From Coriaria nepalensis (Eukaryota; Streptophyta; Magnoliopsida; Cucurbitales; Coriariaceae), in the NCBI GenBank assembly GCA_027186245.1, contig CP114483.1, positions 754,001-818,000 on the forward strand: DNA of 64,000 nucleotides, given 5' to 3'. Both the position numbers and the translations under genes were made by a program. Each line of letters opens with the position of its first letter. Within the stretch, counting starts at the first letter, position 1. The notes below the pieces were generated by a model. That model made no database searches and was not told where the DNA came from. It saw only the letters and a list, made by a program, of their open reading frames with translations. This document shows, piece after piece, positions 60,819 to 64,000 of the stretch.

Positions 60819-61028
60819 TGCCTATGAAATTTCATGCAGACCATGCCTACCGAAAAATCATGAGTGTACATCGCGCATCGAATGGTTGAAAGGAATTCCC
60901 ATAGGCAAAGCTCATTTTCAGTTCAAATGGGGGCCGACCACATGTAAAAATAATCAACTGCCTATTCGATGCGCGGTGGACAATCATGATTTCTCGATAG
61001 CCACGGTCAGCAAGGATCTCCGTAGGCA
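60819..61028. ncRNA. Long imperfect foldback, candidate microRNA precursor
   Basis: Arms 60819-60885 and 60962-61028 are inverted copies: about 52 of 67 positions match, with a 76-base loop. The best 21-nt duplex, 60857-60877 against 60970-60990, has two mismatches and one G:U pair. I could not match it to any miRNA family I know. Strand and transcription are unknown. It could instead be a decayed inverted-repeat transposon, but no target duplication is obvious. Confidence 0.45.
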
Positions 61029-61362
61029 CTCCATCCCAGCTTCCATATGAGAAAAATCATAAACATTCACAAATTTTGTCGTATTCGCAAAATTGCAATC
61101 ATTCAAGAAACAGAACAGATAACCGCATCTAATTCCGTATTAATGATTACATTCAGTACTAAAAGAACAAGTAGTACACGAGAACAAACAACAGATTCGT
61201 TGATTGCTATTATATTTATATTATTGACTATAGATACCGATCACAACACATTATATGATGATATAAGCGGCTCTACGCTACACCAAAAAGAAGAAATGAA
61301 AAGAGAGACAGAAAGAGAGATGTATATAAATATATAATCAAGTAGTGAGCTAGTAACCTGAC
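61029..61362. other. Spacer between the foldback and the TT9 3' end
   Basis: Probably TT9 3' UTR and flank. No other feature. Confidence 0.5.
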
Positions 61363-64000
61363 CTAAATTGCTGTTTTCGCATCGACATGTTTTTCACCTT
61401 GACCATTTTGATGAGTATTCCATAGAAGCAAAGGAGATAGTATGCTCAAAATAGAGGATCTCTGCTTAGAAATTTCACCTAATATGGAAAATCGCGCAGT
61501 CTCACAGGCCTTTGCATTTGGAAAACCAAGTGTCCATTTCCCATCTGCTGTCTGGTTTGACATCATTGAGTTGTTCCCTCCTCTGACTTTATTACCATTA
61601 TTTGATGTTGGGTTGAACTCTCTTATCCTCAGGTGCAACCATGTTGGATGGTCCTCATTTATTGTCGGCTGTTTCAAGGGAGGTTGTTTGTTCTATTTTA
61701 TTTTTCTATAAGAGTGCATTTATCATTTGACTGTTTAAATCAGTTAAGGACTTACACTCAACCCAGCCAATGGTGCAATAGCGATGACAATTCCTCGCTG
61801 ACTACGGAAGGGAAGTTTCTCCACAAGAAGTAATTTTCCCGTGATTCCTCGTCACGGGGATTACATATACATCCCTCATTCCTGCATTAGAAAATGCAAT
61901 TCTGCAGGCGATTCCAGAACCTGAACAAGTTTTCTGTATCAGATAAACATGACATAGATGTAGAAATAAATCAAACAAATGAATGATTTTTTTTTTCTTT
62001 TAATTACTAGAATGACAACCTAGAGAAACCTCTGAGCCAAAGCTAGCAGATGAAACATCTGAAGCATGGACTTTTCCCGAATCTATAGGTGAAGTGTTTA
62101 ACATATTCTGCAAAATTTCTTCATGTGAATCATCCTCCAAGACAAGAGCCAGCAGATGAAGAACAAAAACCTGAAACATGCATTATCATTATGAAAATTC
62201 ATGGTAAACATATACAGAAAATTCTAAGGTTCGTACCGATCAGGAAGGTCAAAATCCACAAGACTACTACAGTATTCAACAACATAGCAGAGCTAAGAAG
62301 ATGAAGCTTAAGAGGATGAGTTGATAAAAACCTTCACAGAGTCAACCATCCTTTTCCAAGCAAAAGAAGTCAAGTCACCTACAGCATGAAACTACTCATT
62401 TCATCCATTAAGGAAAGGTCCAAAAACGACAAGCGCAATACTTCAATTGACAAGCACATACAAAAAGAATAAAGGAAGTACACAATATGGCAATACCATT
62501 ACTGAGAGTGGTTTTCTGGTGACAAAGTGCAAGCTCTAATGAAAAGATGGGGTCTTTATTTCGAGATGATTCCTCAAGAACTGCTCACAAAATAAACTTG
62601 AGATTAGGTCTATCCCATAATTTTATCTGATGTGGTTTGTACTTTGTCCCACCAAAATACATTGAAAACTTTCCATTTCAGTGATCTTCTCCCTCTACCA
62701 AAGCATTTCAGTGATGAGCATAACGGTTGCTATCTATGAGAAGACTGCATATTTCTACTCCAATCAAAGCTAGAACTAGTAGTTACCTGCTTTGCAGCCT
62801 GTCCATTCATGTCTCAAAGTGTCTGGAATATAATAAACCCAACAACCATCAAGTTCTTTTTTAAAGCGTCCGCGGGACTGCTCATATGATATCTGTCAAT
62901 GAAAACTAGAAAATATAAACCTTTAGAAAATTTGGGACACTAGACAAAATGTCAATATTAATATTATTAGAAGCTGGCATAACTTTCTTTGCTACAAGCA
63001 ACACAAGATTATATTTTCACAGTAGTCTCAAAGATAAGTGTCTCCTGTCATTCTAACAGCTGATTATTTAGAAAATTAATTTGGGTGGCTTATTAAGCCA
63101 TATAAGGAGCTACCGTTTACACGACACCAAGTGTTCAGTTTTAACATCAACTCTAATCTCCTATGGTGTTTACTATTTAGGTCTAGCATGGAGTTTGTAA
63201 ATCAAATTTCTATAACAGACATATATGCACATCAGGTGAATCCTTACTTTTAATAGTTGGAGATTATCATCATCAAGCCTTTTTTCTTGTAGTATCAGTA
63301 GTTTCCACAAGAACCATCCTGTATGCCATTGAATTAGTACAGAGAATGGTGGTTGGCTTGCTAAAATCTTCAATAATGCATTTAATATCTGTAAGATAAA
63401 AGAGAGAATTTTCATCATGGTCCTGGAAGTTACATTGATACAAGTATGAAGACAGAGATGGATTATAGTATAGAACTATAGCTATGCTACAATTAAAGAG
63501 AGACTTTATTAGCATTTATGTTGTGTATATTTATATGTCAACATTGAATTTATACCTGAGGTAGAAAAATCTGAAGTATACTTCCGTCTTTGACCTCTGA
63601 TGCTGCTCTATCATAATTCTGTAACTGAATATGATGGCCATTTAAGTTATGTTAGCACCACAAAAGGACCTACTGAATATGATGGGGACTTAAGTTATGT
63701 CAAGTAACATCAATAAAAAGGCTTGAAGAACTCTAGACAAGAATAGACAGAAATATGCACAAGAGTTTTATAAAATCCATCTGCACTTGCACATTAAAAA
63801 AAAGGTAATAAAAAGATTCTAATTGTTAATATCTAACTAATATACCCGATCTAAAATATTTTAACCTAAAACATCTAAAGTAAAAGGCTCAAAACCCCAA
63901 TAACACACACACAAAAAAAAAATTGTTAAATACATCAAATGTGGGCCTTACTATTGTTGAAGTAATTGCCTGCTGAAACATAACATTTACCATGGTGGTT
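61363..64000 (-). CDS. TT9: TRANSPARENT TESTA 9 / GFS9 (CLEC16A-like) protein, C-terminal part, frameshifted
   Basis: Membrane-traffic protein of the CLEC16A/FPL family; in Arabidopsis needed for vacuolar transport and flavonoid accumulation. The 5' part lies beyond the window. Exons on the minus strand: 64000-63952, 63618-63556, 63388-63248, 62892-62787, 62580-62497, 62378-62332, 62170-62020, 61920-61756 and 61668-61363. Junctions join in frame except inside 61920-61756. Recognisable parts: ALLKILASQPPFSVLIQWHT, YEQSRGRFKKELDGCWVYYI, SSASFGSEVSLGSGIACRI, IAIAPLAGLS, INEDHPTWLHLRIREF and ADGKWTLGFPNAKACETARF. In exon 61920-61756 the frame breaks near 61845: VYVIPVTR is followed, two bases short, by ITGKLLLVEKLPFRSQRG. 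Either a pseudogene, a sequencing error or a real truncation. Confidence 0.82.

Overview
The window is nuclear DNA from a flowering plant, most likely a eudicot. The genes have GT-AG introns, the intergenic DNA is very AT-rich with many microsatellites, and nearly every product belongs to a plant-only or plant-type family: NF-YA with a miR169 site, a PUB22/23-type U-box ligase, a BEL1-like homeodomain protein, DGD1, a TMK receptor kinase, NHL proteins and SMXL3. I cannot name the species. All identifications come from reading the sequence and from memory of the families; no database search was run.

Layout. 0-13 kb holds regulatory genes: the 3' part of an NF-YA gene (+) with a miR169 site in its 3' UTR, an intronless PUB22/23-like U-box gene (-), a BTB/POZ gene (+) and a BLH1-like TALE homeobox gene (-). 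17-31 kb is housekeeping and signalling: DGD1 (-), a broken LRAT/NC-domain gene (+), the ribosome biogenesis factor NSA2 (-), a TMK-family receptor kinase (+) and Mediator subunit MED27 (-). 32-36 kb holds two plant-specific genes of unknown function (+). 36-44 kb is decayed DNA: a 38-bp tandem repeat, two adjacent dead LEA_2/NHL copies and a Ty1/copia remnant. 44-50 kb has two intact NHL genes (+), a small membrane-protein gene (-), then remnants of a FAR1-related gene and of a class I small heat-shock protein gene. 50.9-55.5 kb has no recognisable gene. 55.5-64 kb holds SMXL3 (-), a long imperfect foldback that looks like a microRNA precursor, and the 3' half of a TT9/GFS9 (CLEC16A-like) gene (-) running off the right edge with a frameshift.

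The genes do not form a pathway. From memory, their order matches several Arabidopsis blocks at once: At2g35930-35980 (PUB23, BLH1, NHL12, NHL10), At3g52450-52490 (PUB22, two LEA_2 genes, a membrane protein, SMXL3), At5g06320-06510 (NHL3, NSA2, NC-domain gene, NF-YA10), At3g05675-05690 (BTB, NF-YA2) and At3g11660-11670 (NHL1, DGD1). The window therefore looks like one little-fractionated ancestral segment. The observations most worth following are the foldback at 60819-61028, the LRAT gene with two separate lesions, the dead LEA_2 pair beside live NHL genes, a probable GC-AG intron in the gene at 34282, and an in-frame 102-bp SMXL3 intron flanked by a 12-bp direct repeat.
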